A stretch of 64,000 bases of DNA, taken from Nymphalis io. Taxonomy: Eukaryota > Arthropoda > Insecta > Lepidoptera > Nymphalidae. Shown here in pieces: positions 11,901-24,000 of this stretch (position 1 is the stretch's first letter; every line of letters begins with the position of its first letter). The stretch is taken from NCBI RefSeq assembly GCF_905147045.1, contig NC_065916.1:3004561-3068560 (forward strand). The letters are read 5' to 3'. The notes under the pieces were generated by a model. The model saw nothing but the letters and a program-made list of their open reading frames with translations, was not told the DNA's origin and ran no database searches. Both the position numbers and the translations under genes were made by a program.

Positions 11901-14900
11901 CAACACCCTGGACACTGCGCTCACCTTCCAGTGCGAACTGGCGGTACGTGCGCTGGAGATGTTATTGTGCACAAGAGTGCGCTCCCCCAGACTAGTCCCT
12001 CACTCTCGTAACTCGTGATGGCAATCTGATATGACTGTAGAGTTCAGGCGCAATAAGATGGGTTAATTTTATTACAATAATTTCACTGGACACATTCGTT
12101 AAAATTGTAAATAACAGTATTAAAGCTGTAAGTTCCTCTTCAATTATTGGAAAGAAATTTAAAAATATATCCAAAACATATATGGCAGCGGTGGGATTCG
12201 AACCCACGCCTCCGAAGAGACTGGTGCCTTAAACCAGCGCCTTGGACCGCTCGGCCACGCTACCGACGATGTCACTCGACGGATATCCGAACTGACTCCG
12301 GGGTGTTCAAACGTTAAACTTAACCGGTGCTCACTTTTTACCAAACGGTAACTTCACTCAGTGTGAACGGTGTGTTGAATTCAATGTTAATTTGTCAGAT
12401 AAAAGTTAATAATTAATATATTTTATTCATATTGTAAGTTATAACTAAGCATACGCGTAATAGATGGCGCTAGTATACTCTTGAATCGCGGTATAGTTTC
12501 GCTCAAGTCAAAATTATAATATGTCATACTATTTTTTTGTTTTGCGCTTCCCACCAGTAGATGGCATTGTACCCAATCCTAGATCACGCAACCGTTTTGT
12601 TTATTTATTTGTACAATACATTTCTTTGCTTTAATTAAATATTGAGTTTAACAACAGTGTGCAGTTTGATTTAATAGTACAAGCAAGGACATCTGGTGCC
12701 GAAACCCGGGAAGTGTGTGGAATTTAGATGACAGTGTTAAGTGAAAAGTGTTTAAGTGTATGTTCGGGATAAAAACTGTGGACTTTGGTGAGTTGTGTTA
12801 AAGACTTATAATTTGCATTGAAAAGGACTTAGAAAAATTTGAACTTAAAATTAACTTAGTAAAATTTGAACTTGAAATTAACTTAGAAAAATTTGGATTA
12901 AAAATTGACTTAGAAAAATTTGCGCTAAAAAACACTTAGAAAAATTTGGATTAAAAAATTGACTTAGAAAAATTTGCGCTAAAAAACACTTAGAAAAATT
13001 TGGATTAAAAATTGACTTAGAAAAATTTGCGCTAAAAAACACTTTGAAAAATTTGGATTAAAAATTGACTTAGAAAATTTTGCGCTAAAAAACACTTAGA
13101 AAATTTGGATTAAAAAATTAACTTAGAAAATTTGCATTTGAAAACGCTTAAAAAAAATCATTTTAAAAGAACTTAGAGAGTATTTGGAAATTGTACAATG
13201 GAGAAGTTACTAATGAAACAGGAAGATACGTTTGAGCAATTAAAGAAAGCTTTCATAAATTATAAAAAAACACCCAAAGATAGATTGAAAGTAACTTATA
13301 TCGAATCAAAACTAGAAAACTTAGATAGATTGTTCGAAACCTTCATGAATATACACGGTGATATAGTTGGCAGCATTAAGAGAGAGGAAAGGGCTAAATT
13401 GCCATACTTCACCGATGATATGTACACAGGATTCGAAGCTATTTATACTGAATACAAAGCTAGAATTAAAGATGATCTCCGATTGTTTAGTGCAAATACC
13501 TTTTCACCACAATCACTTGGTCCTGAAGGATCGGTCCTATCGAATACAAAGGTAAAATTACCACAGATCCAATTACCGAAATTTTCTGGACTATATGAGG
13601 AATGGCAAACATTTCATGATATGTTCACCTCATTAATTCATCAAAATACTGCATTGAGTCCAGTACAGAAGATGCACTATTTAAAGAGTAGTCTAACAGG
13701 AGAACCGGAAACATTACTAAGGAATTTAACCACAACAGATTCTAATTACGAAGACGCTTATCAGCAGTTGATTCGCCGTTATAACAACAAACGCTATAAC
13801 TGCAACGAAATTATGAAGCGTTTACTCTCACAAAGAAATGCCACTGACTCTGCAAGTTCCATCAAGTCACTACTGGATGTTACATCTTCATCGCTTAAAT
13901 CATTGCAAAACATGGGCATAGACACCACCTCATGGGATGTAATCGTTAACTACATCGTGGTGTCAAGACTAGACTCAGAGTCAAGAAAGTTGTGGGAAGC
14001 AAAAGTCAGTGAGTTAGATTCGGAAACATTACCAACGTGGAATCAACTTGTAAATTTCTTAGAGTCAAGATTCCGGACATTTGAAATGATCTGTGGCAAC
14101 AACAGGTCCATGGTAAAATCCCCAAATGTACATTCCAACAACACCAAACCAAAGGTGTTTCATTCCACCGCCCAAGAAGATAATAAACGAGCAAATCCTT
14201 CTTGTACTATTTGCAAGGGTCAGCATTTGTTATATCAATGCAAACAATTTGCAAAGCAAACTCCTAAAGAGAGAACTGAAGTAATACAATCAAGGAGACT
14301 CTGCTTCAATTGTTTTGCACCTACACACTCCGTTAAAGAATGTCGATCGTCAACTTGTTGCCGCCGCTGCGGTAGACGACACCACACTTTGCTGCATCTG
14401 GAGAGGAGCGAACTACCAAGTTTACCAGAAGCTCAACCGGTCAATAAGGATAGTATTGAGAGGCAGACACCAGTGATAGCTCATTTGGTTACAAAAAGGA
14501 ATCAGAAGGAGATGTTGTTGGCAACTGCCATAGTCAGAGCAAGTTCCGCAAATGGGTACTCACAAGTTATACGAGTTCTTATTGATCCATGTTCAGAGGG
14601 TTCTTTTATAAACGAAGCAACGACACAATCACTGGGTTTAAAGAGAACCAATATCAATGGTCTAGTCTCTGGTATAGGTGACAAGTTGGCAAGGTCAAGA
14701 AGCATGGTGTCTTTAAGCCTAGAGTCAATTCACAACCAAAAATCAAAGCACGCAATAAATGTTGATGCCTACGTATTAACAAAGTTGACATCATTTTTAC
14801 CAACATGTCAAACAAAGATTACCGACTGGCCAGAAATTAAGAGACTTAGCTTGGCTGACCCTGAGTATGGATCACCTGCAAAAATCGATATGATTCTAGG

Positions 14901-17900
14901 AGTAGAAGTGTATGAAGACATAATTCTAGAGGGCCTCTTGAAACATCCAACAGAGAAGGGCCCGATAGCGCAAGAGACACAATTTGGTTGGGTTCTATCT
15001 GGTCGAGTAAGAAACAATGTCACTTCAAAAAACCCACAATTAGTCGGGTTTCATATAAGAGTAAAAGAGGATGATCTATTAAAAAAATTCTGGGAAATTG
15101 AAAGAGAGCCTGATGCAATTTTGAAGAAGTCTACGAAAGAAGACATCAAGTGTGAGCAATTTTTTGAAGCCACTACTACAAGAGATAACGAAGGTCGATA
15201 CGTGGTGCGTTTACCTTTCAAGGAACATAAGCCAAGATGTGTTGAAGGTAAGACAAGAGATATAGCCTTGCGTAGATTCCACTACTTAGAGCGAAAATTA
15301 CAAAATAATCCACCATTATATGAAGAATACAAACGCGTAATTAATGGATACAAGGACCAAAATCATATGGTACAGATTCAGAACATTGAAGACATACATA
15401 ACCCAAAGGCAGTGTACTTGCCTCATCATCCAGTGATCCGAGAAGATAAAGAGACAACAAGGGTACGCATCGTCTTCGATGCGTCTTGCAAGGGCATGAA
15501 CAAGGTGTCTTTGAACGATTGTTTTCTTGTTGGACCGAAGCTGCAGCAAGATCTGCGCCACATTTTGATGCGATGGAGACGTCATCCTTTTTTCATAATA
15601 GCAGATCTGGTACAAATGTACAGACAAGTTCGAGTAGAGGAGAAGGACACTGACTTTCAGCGCATTCTTTGGCGATCGAACCCTAAAGATCCTATTGAAC
15701 ATTACAAACTTTTGAGACTTACTTTTGGTACTGCCTGTGCTCCTTATTTGGCTGTAAAGGCATTACAACAACTTGCAAAGGACGAAGAAGCACAGTACCC
15801 TCGTGCAGCTAAAATCGCTCTTCAGGATTATTACATAGATGACTTGCTAACAGGATGTGAGACGGAGATGGAAGCAGTAGAGATATTTGAAGAAATGAAT
15901 AACCTGATGAGTGCAGGTGGGTTTTGTCTACAAAAATGGTGTAGTAACAGTGAGAGATTAATGAATCATATTGAAGATGGATGCAAGAGATTAGACCAAC
16001 CCTTAATTTTCAAGATCAATAATACGATTAAGGTGTTGGGTATTAGTTGGAATAAAACCACTGATAGTTTCGAGTATACACTACAACTACCAAATTTATG
16101 CGAACGTATTACGAAGCGCAAGGTTCTTTCTGATATTGCTAGATTATATGATCCAATGGGCTGGATTTCGCCAGTAATTATAACAGCAAAGATATTCATC
16201 CAAAAATTATGGAAGGCTAAGTTAGATTGGGATGAGAACTTACCCGCCGAGTTGTATAAGGAATGGTGCTCATTTCGTCAAGATCTGCACAACGTAAGAA
16301 ATATTGTTATACCAAGATGGTTACAGTCTCATAAGGGTGATAAAATAGAATTACATACGTTTGCAGATGCATCTCAGGCAGCATACGCTGGTGCTGTCTA
16401 TATGAAAGTGACGGATGCATTCGGCAATATTCATGTTAATTTGGTAACATCCAAAACAAAGGTATCTCCAGTTGAAAAGGAAATAAGTATTCCTCGGCTA
16501 GAATTATGCGCCGCCTTGCTCGCGACTAAATTGATTTACGAAGTTTCGCAAATTATGCAAATACCTAAAGAAGATTTATACGCATGGTCAGATTCCACAG
16601 TGGTATTAGCTTGGGTCCGTGGAGAACCGACGCGATGGAATACATTTGTTAGTAACAGGGTTTCGGAAATTCATACCATGCTAGATTCCAGTCAGTTCCG
16701 TCACATCGAAACAATTAATAATCCTGCAGATTTTGCTTCTAGGGGTATAAAAGGAGCTGATTTAGCTGGTCTCACGCTGTGGTGGCACGGTCCAGACTGC
16801 CTGCACCACAACTGTACGTACGATTTTCGCAATGATTTCTCCACATCTATTGAGGAGCGGCCCATAAAGACTTTAACAGCCGTCATTCAATCAGAACAGG
16901 AATTTGTCTGGACAAGATTTTCAAACTTAACAAGAATGGTCAGGATTTTAGCATATTGTAAGAGATACATAGGAATATTAAGGTCATCAAGGAAAAATAG
17001 AGTAATACTATCAAAAGAACGAAGGATCAAAGAGTTTGAAATTATTACTGTGAAAGAAATGGAAGAAGTTCTTCAGACAATTATAAGAAACACCCAACAT
17101 ATTTATTATGCGGAAGAAATACAACGGATAAAGTCTCATGGAGAAGTTAAAAGAAAAAGTTCATTGCATACTCTCTGCCCCATTTTAGACAAAAATGGAG
17201 TCTTGAGAGTAGGTGGCCGTATTAAGGAGTCAGAAGCGAGATTTGATGTAAAGCATCCAGTTATTTTACCGAGTAATAGCCATCTTACTTCATTATTAAT
17301 AACTGATGCCCATTATAAAACTATGCACGGTGGGCCGCAAATCATGCTAAATTACCTACGTTCCAAGTATTGGATAGTACGGGCTAGAGAAAGAGTTAAA
17401 AAATGTTATCGCGAATGTGTTAAATGTTTACGATTTTCCCAACAAAATAACAATCAGCTTATGGGTCAGCTACCAAAGTGCAGGCTGAAACCTTCAAGAC
17501 CCTTTAAATCTTCTGGTGTTGATTTCACTGGGTTTATAAATATAAGGTTCTCACCTGGCAGAGGATCAAAATCATATAAGGGGTACATATGCCTCTTCAT
17601 ATGTATGTCCACCAAAGCGATACATCTGGAAGCAGTATCGGATTTATCTTCAAAGGGCTTTATTTCCGCATTTCGACGATTTGTATCTCGAAGAGGCCAA
17701 TGCGTCGATTTATATAGCGATAACGGGACTAATTTCGTAGGAGCGGAAAAGGAGTTAAGAGACATGTTCCTCACTGCCCAATCCAAGCTCCCTATAGAAA
17801 TCGCTCAGGCACTTGCAAACGACGGAACCTCTTGGCATTTCATCCCACCAAATGCACCTAACTTTGGTGGTCTATGGGAAGCAGGCATAAAATCAGCCAA

Positions 17901-20900
17901 GACACACCTTAAACGCGTAATTGGAGATTCAACTTTAACTTTCGAGGAACTCTCAACCGTTCTGACCCAGATTGAAGCCTGCCTTAATTCACGGCCTATG
18001 ACATATTTGAGTGAAGACCCCGGAGATCCACAGCCATTAACTCCCGGTCATTTTTTAATCGGTGAGCAAATGGTTGCGATTCCCGATGAGGCTCCGACTG
18101 ACGTACAAGTAACTGGCTTGCAGAGATGGAAGCTGACACAAAAGATGGTAAATGATTTTTGGAGAAAATGGTCAGAAGAATACCTGGTTAGCCTCAATCA
18201 AAGGTACAAGTGGTTCACGAAGAAGCAAGATCCGGATATAGGCAACATTGTTGTGATTAAGGATCATAACCTACCACCAACAAAATGGTTACTAGGCAAA
18301 ATAGAACAAAAGCATTCTGGCCATGATGGACTCACTAGAGTATTGACTATTAAAACTAAAAATGGATTGATCAAACGTCCACTCAATAAGGTTTCTATTC
18401 TGCCAAGTGCTATTTAATGTATGGGCATTACTAAAGCATAGTATGTAAGTTAGGTTAAGTTATTTTAATAAGACTGTTATATGTCATTTGATATATTCTT
18501 GTACTTTGTTTTGTTTCTGTGTATCACGGTGGGCGGTTGTCATGTAAGAATTTATATAGTTCATATGAACTACCAAAAGAACAAGTTCTTTGGTGGGCGG
18601 AATGTTGAATTCAATGTTAATTTGTCAGATAAAAGTTAATAATTAATATATTTTATTCATATTGTAAGTTATAACTAAGCATACGCGTAATAGATGGCGC
18701 TAGTATACTCTTGAATCGCGGTATAGTTTCGCTCAAGTCAAAATTATAATATGTCATACTATTTTTTTGTTTTGCGCTTCCCACCAGTAGATGGCATTGT
18801 ACCCAATCCTAGATCACGCAACCGTTTTGTTTATTTATTTGTACAATACATTTCTTTGCTTTAATTAAATATTGAGTTTAACAACAGTGTGCAGTTTGAT
18901 TTAATAGTACAAGCAAGGACACGGTGAGTGAGCCAGTGTAACTACAGGTACAGGACATCTTAGGGACATGACATCTAAGAACCGTGGCTGCGCAGTTTTT
19001 TACATTATATAGTGCAAGGGTCTGGGCATGGGAAAGTGACCACTTACCATAATTTGTTCGCTTATAATTAAACAATAATGATAATAATTTAATCTATCGA
19101 TACTAATCAAGTAAGCTTAAAAACAACAAATCTCCGGGAGATGACGGAATCACAACAGAGTTGCTTAAGGCAGGCGGGACTCCGGTCCTGAAAGAGCTAG
19201 CAAGCCTCTTTAATTCCGTCATCCAACATGGCAAGACCCCGGAAACGTGGAGCGGGAGTGAGGTGGTACTGTTTTTCAAGAAAGGTGATAAAACCCTCTT
19301 GAAAAACTACAGACCAATCTCCCTCCTGAGTCACGTGTATAAGCTGTTCTCAAGAGTCGTCACGAACCGTCTCGCCAGACGACTTGACGAGTTCCAGCCC
19401 CCAGAGCAAGCCGGCTTTCGATCAGGCTACAGCACCGTGGACCACATCCATACTGTTCGGCAGATTGTGCAGAAGACCGAAGAGTACAATCAGCCGCTGT
19501 GTATGGCATTTGTGGACTACGAGAAAGCCTTCGACTCCATCGAAACCTGGGCAGTGCTCGACTCATTGCAGAGATGTCATATCGATTGGAGATATATCGA
19601 GGTACTGAGATGTCTGTACAACGCCGCTACAATGACTGTCCACATCCAGGACTGTAAGACGAAGGCGATCCAATTGCGCAGAGGGGTGAGACAGGGGGAT
19701 GTAATATCCCCGAAACTGTTCACCAACGCGTTGGAAGACGTTTTCAAAACGCTGGATTGGACTAGGTATGGAGTCAATGTAAACGGCGAGTACATCTCAC
19801 ACCTTCGATTTGCCGACGATATCGTCATCATAGCAGAGTCGCTGGAACAACTCACCGAAATGCTGCGTAGCCTAGGCGAGTCTTCCCGGTGTGTCGGTCT
19901 CGGCATGAACTTGGACAAGACCAAGGTCATGTTCAATAGGCATGTCGTGCCGGGACCGATATACGTCGAGGGCAAACCTCTCGAAGTTGTTAGTGAATAT
20001 ACCTACCTAGGACAGATTATACAAATCGGTAGGAACAACTTCGAGAAGGAAGCCGATCGAAGAATTCGCTTGGGATGGGCAGCATTTGGCAACCTTCGTC
20101 AAGTCCTCAAGTCGTCTATACCGCAATGTTTGAAGACGAAAGTCTTCAACCAATGCGTCTTACCTGCCATGACATACGGTGCCGAAACGTGGACACTAAC
20201 TGCGGGACTAGTCCACAAATTCAAAGTCGCTCAGCGTGCTATGGAGCGAGCTATGCTCGGAGTATCTTTGAAGGATAAGATCAGAAATGAGATTATCCGG
20301 AAAAGAACCGGAGTCACCGACATAGCTTGCAAAATTAGCAGGCTGAAGTGGCAGTGGGCTGGTCACGTATGTCGTAGGACCGATGGCCGTTGGAGCAGAC
20401 GAGTCCTAGAGTGGAGACCGCGAATCGGCAAGCGCAGCGTAGGGCGCCCTCCAGCCAGGTGGACCGACGACCTTAAGAAGGTGGCGGGCACCAACTGGAT
20501 GCGGAAGGCGGAGGACAGGGAGCTTTGGCGCACCTTGGGAGAGGCCTATGTTCAGCAGTGGACAACGATTGGCTGTTGATTGATTGATTGATAATCAAGT
20601 AAACTTTTACTGGTGGTAGGGCTAAGTGTAAGCTCGTCTGGGTAGGTACCACTCACTCATCAGATATTCTACCGCAAAACAGCAGTACTTGGTATTGTTG
20701 TGTTCCGGTTTGAAGGGTGAGTGAGCCAGTGTAATTACAGTCACAAGGGACATAACATCTATGGTTAACATTCCTTACAATGTCAATGTCTATTGGGGGT
20801 TGGGGACCATTTATCATCAGATGTGGGACCACTTACCATATGCTCGTCCACCTACCTATTATATATATGTATATAAAAAAAACTTATGAGCTTTTAGATT

Positions 20901-21023
20901 GAACTGAATGAAAAAGTTCTTTTTGAACGCCTTTTTGAAAATGGAACGAAAAGATATTGTGTCAATTGAAGGTCATACAAGTTTATTAATCCTGCCGTGT
21001 GTGTGTGTGTGTCCAGCTGTACC

Positions 21024-21054
<31 letters not shown>

Positions 21055-24000
21055 GCGGCTGCTGCGCGCGGCGCAGGCGCGGCTGCTGCGCGCGCGGGGC
21101 GAGCACGGGGACGTCAACTGTAAGATGATATATGTCTGTGGGCGGTGGTGACCACTTACATCGGGTGGCCATTTTGCCCGCCTGCCTACCTGTAACATCA
21201 AATATATTTATATATATGGTTAATGGTCCTAAATCCAAATATATTGTGAAACGATATATTTATATAATCTTATCATAAAAATCATTTTTTATTTTATTAA
21301 GTAAGGGGGTTAACATATAACATAAAATAATATAAAATATATATATAATTAAAAACGCTTATGATCACTTACCATGAGGTGGCTTATTTGCTTTACTTTA
21401 TAAAAAAGTTATCTTAATTAATATAATATAAAAAAAAAGTTTGAAGATACTGAGGTCCCGGAGTTGAGCTACTTTTGCATTATAATAATTGATTAAAGTT
21501 CAGTCGTGTACTCTCGATGGACGTTTGCGAGGGTGTACCATTGAATAAATAGTTACATTATTTTATTTCAGTGCAACTGTCCCTGGGTCGCCTGATGGAG
21601 GCTCAGGCGCTGCTCTGTCCGGACTCGGGCCTGAGCATGCTGAGCGCGGTCACCAACCTGCAGAGACACTACCTCACCGTGTCTAACAACTGTGAGTACA
21701 TATTATTATAATCTGGTATGTTTACGCCGAACTAATATCGGGGGTCAAACGGTAAACGAAACTAAAGAAGCTCCTTTCCACTCATTTATTTTGTCTGATC
21801 GTAAACCGTAACAGCCTATGAATGTCCCACTGCTGGGCTAAAGGCCCCTCTCCCTTTTTGAGGAGAAGATTTGGAGCTTATTCCACCACGCTGCTCCAAT
21901 GCGGGTTGGTAGATTACACATATGGCAGAATTTCAGTGAAATTAGACACATGCAGGTTTCCTCACGATGCTTTTGCTTTCTTTCACCGTAAAAGCACGAG
22001 ATGAATTTAATTACAAATTTAACATGAAAATTCAGTTGTGCTTGCCCGGGTTCGAATCCACGATCATCGGTTAAGATTCACGCGTTCTTACCACAAGGCC
22101 ATCTCGACTCTTCTTTGTCCAACCATCTTAACATAATCACTTTCACATTACATATATTCAGTAACGAATCTAGACAGCGCGATTCAGGAAACTGACATAT
22201 TTTATTAGCGCCATCTATCGGTAGCGTTTATAAAATTATCTTTATCTATTTCAATTTCTTGTACGCTCAATACATTTGAAAAAAGAATTTGTGTGCATTC
22301 GTCAACTTAGTCAATGTTTTTATTTTATCTATTTAATTTTTATTATATATATATATATATACATACGAGGCAATCGTGTCCCGCAGGGGCCCGCTGGGCG
22401 GCGCGGCGCGTGCGGGCGCGGCGGGCGGCGCGCGCGGGCGGCGGCGCGGGGCGGCGCGCGGCGGCGCGGGCGCGCGCGCTGCGGGCGCTGCGGCGCGCGG
22501 CGGCGGCGGCGGCGCCCGCGCTGGCGGCGAGCCCGGCGCTGGGCCGCGCGCGCCTCGCCGCGCTGTGCACGGACGCCGCGCGCGCCGCCGACGCGCAGGT
22601 GGGCCGCGCGCTCCCTCGGGCGAGCTTCGAAATGATCATATTTTTAATTTTTGTCCGACCGTTTGTCCGGGCCGATCTTTGGGCCGGCTCAAAGTTCCGA
22701 CTCGAAGTAACTGAATTATTATAATATGTATTTCGAGGTTTCGTTTAGTCTTCATTTCATCCCAGTCGGCCGAGTCTGTCGAAACTTATAAAAACGCGTA
22801 TTTCTGTCGTTTATATCCACACACTTTTCCTGACCGACTCGTCGACGCCGAATTAAAACCGCAGGTTTGGAAACTTGAAGTTAAGCAGTCGATACATTTT
22901 ATGATGTAGACGCCCAGTGAGGAGGGATTTCTGGAAATTCCACCCCTAAAGGGTTAAAATAGAAGATAAACGATTGTATGGAAACCCGGCATTTTTAAAA
23001 TTTGAAGGCATGAAATTTCATATACGGGCTTTCTGGTTTAAATACATAAATATGTAATTCGATGTTTTTGAAAATGTACCCCCTAAGGGGGTAAAATAGG
23101 GGTAGAGCTTTTGTATGAGGATTCCAATATTTTTGATGTAAGAAGAATGTTATATTTAATATTAAAGCTTTTGAAAATAAATAAATGCATTCGTCGTTTT
23201 TAGAAATTCAACCCCAAACGGGAAAAATGGAGTTAAAACAATAGTGTAAAAATTACTGCCCTATTGGTCTAGGTGCTAGATATAGGGCCGCTGACCCGGA
23301 GGTCCTGGGTTCAATTCCCAGGTCGGGCCAATAAAAAGTTATTGGGTTTTTCTTTCAGAAAATGTTCAATAACAGCCCGGGGTCTGAAAGTTGGCAGTGT
23401 GTGTTGCATGTTTCTTACTTTATAATCACAGACTTCCATACAACCTTTTATCCTTACCCTATTCTTAACGCTCGAGCGAAGCCAGGGGTAAAGGCTAGTT
23501 AGTAAATAATATTAATATGTGTTACACAGATTAAAATCGACAATCGTCTCAAGTACATCATCGGTCTGCGTTCGTCGAGTGATCTGTCGGTCGATCACGC
23601 GCAAACTCCTAAACGCGAGCAGTTCGCTCCGCGGCAGGACCAGCTCGAGTCCATGTTGGACTCTATGTTCAAGAAGACGCAAGTGAGCCCCTCCCTGCCC
23701 TGCATCTCGATCCCAGCTTTCCGGACGCCCGAGTTCCTGAAACATGCGCACACGTGTACATGTTACGCGTGCGAGTTGCCCGAGTGCGCGATCGTCGCGT
23801 GTCTCATATGCTACCTCGAGGCGTCGATGTATTATCGAGCGAAGGAGTTCGACATAGCGAAGAACTACTTCGACGGTGCCTCGAAAGCCTTCGGTTTGGC
23901 GGAAGTTAAATTGAAAAACATATTCGATAATTACAGCAAGATGTACAACGATACAGTTGTGGAAATATCGCGAGAAATCGCCGAGAGTGATTTTCGTAAC

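Larger units (their letters stand above)
12368..18926 (+). mobile_element. Full-length BEL/Pao LTR retrotransposon
   Basis: Two 319-bp LTRs (12373-12691, 18603-18921), each TG...CA, flanked by the 5-bp duplication CGGTG (12368-12372, 18922-18926). In order: LTR, primer-binding site, tandem-repeat leader, one long gag-pol ORF, purine-rich tract, LTR. The LTRs look identical base for base. It lies in intron 9 of the three rows-like gene in the host's orientation. Intact coding plus matching LTRs indicate a recent insertion. Confidence 0.95.

Noticed and set aside
12373..18921. Endogenous retrovirus with envelope
   Set aside because: No third frame or membrane-protein coding lies between the integrase end (18417) and the 3' LTR.
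20894..21238. Minus-strand Arg/Pro-rich frames over exons 10 and 12
   Set aside because: G+C-rich coding exons open frames on both strands; only the plus-strand frame has matching splice phases with neighbours.
23252..23340. tRNA gene
   Set aside because: Has A/B-box-like elements but no complete cloverleaf, and recurs as the head of SINE-D at 32122, 56759 and 61860.
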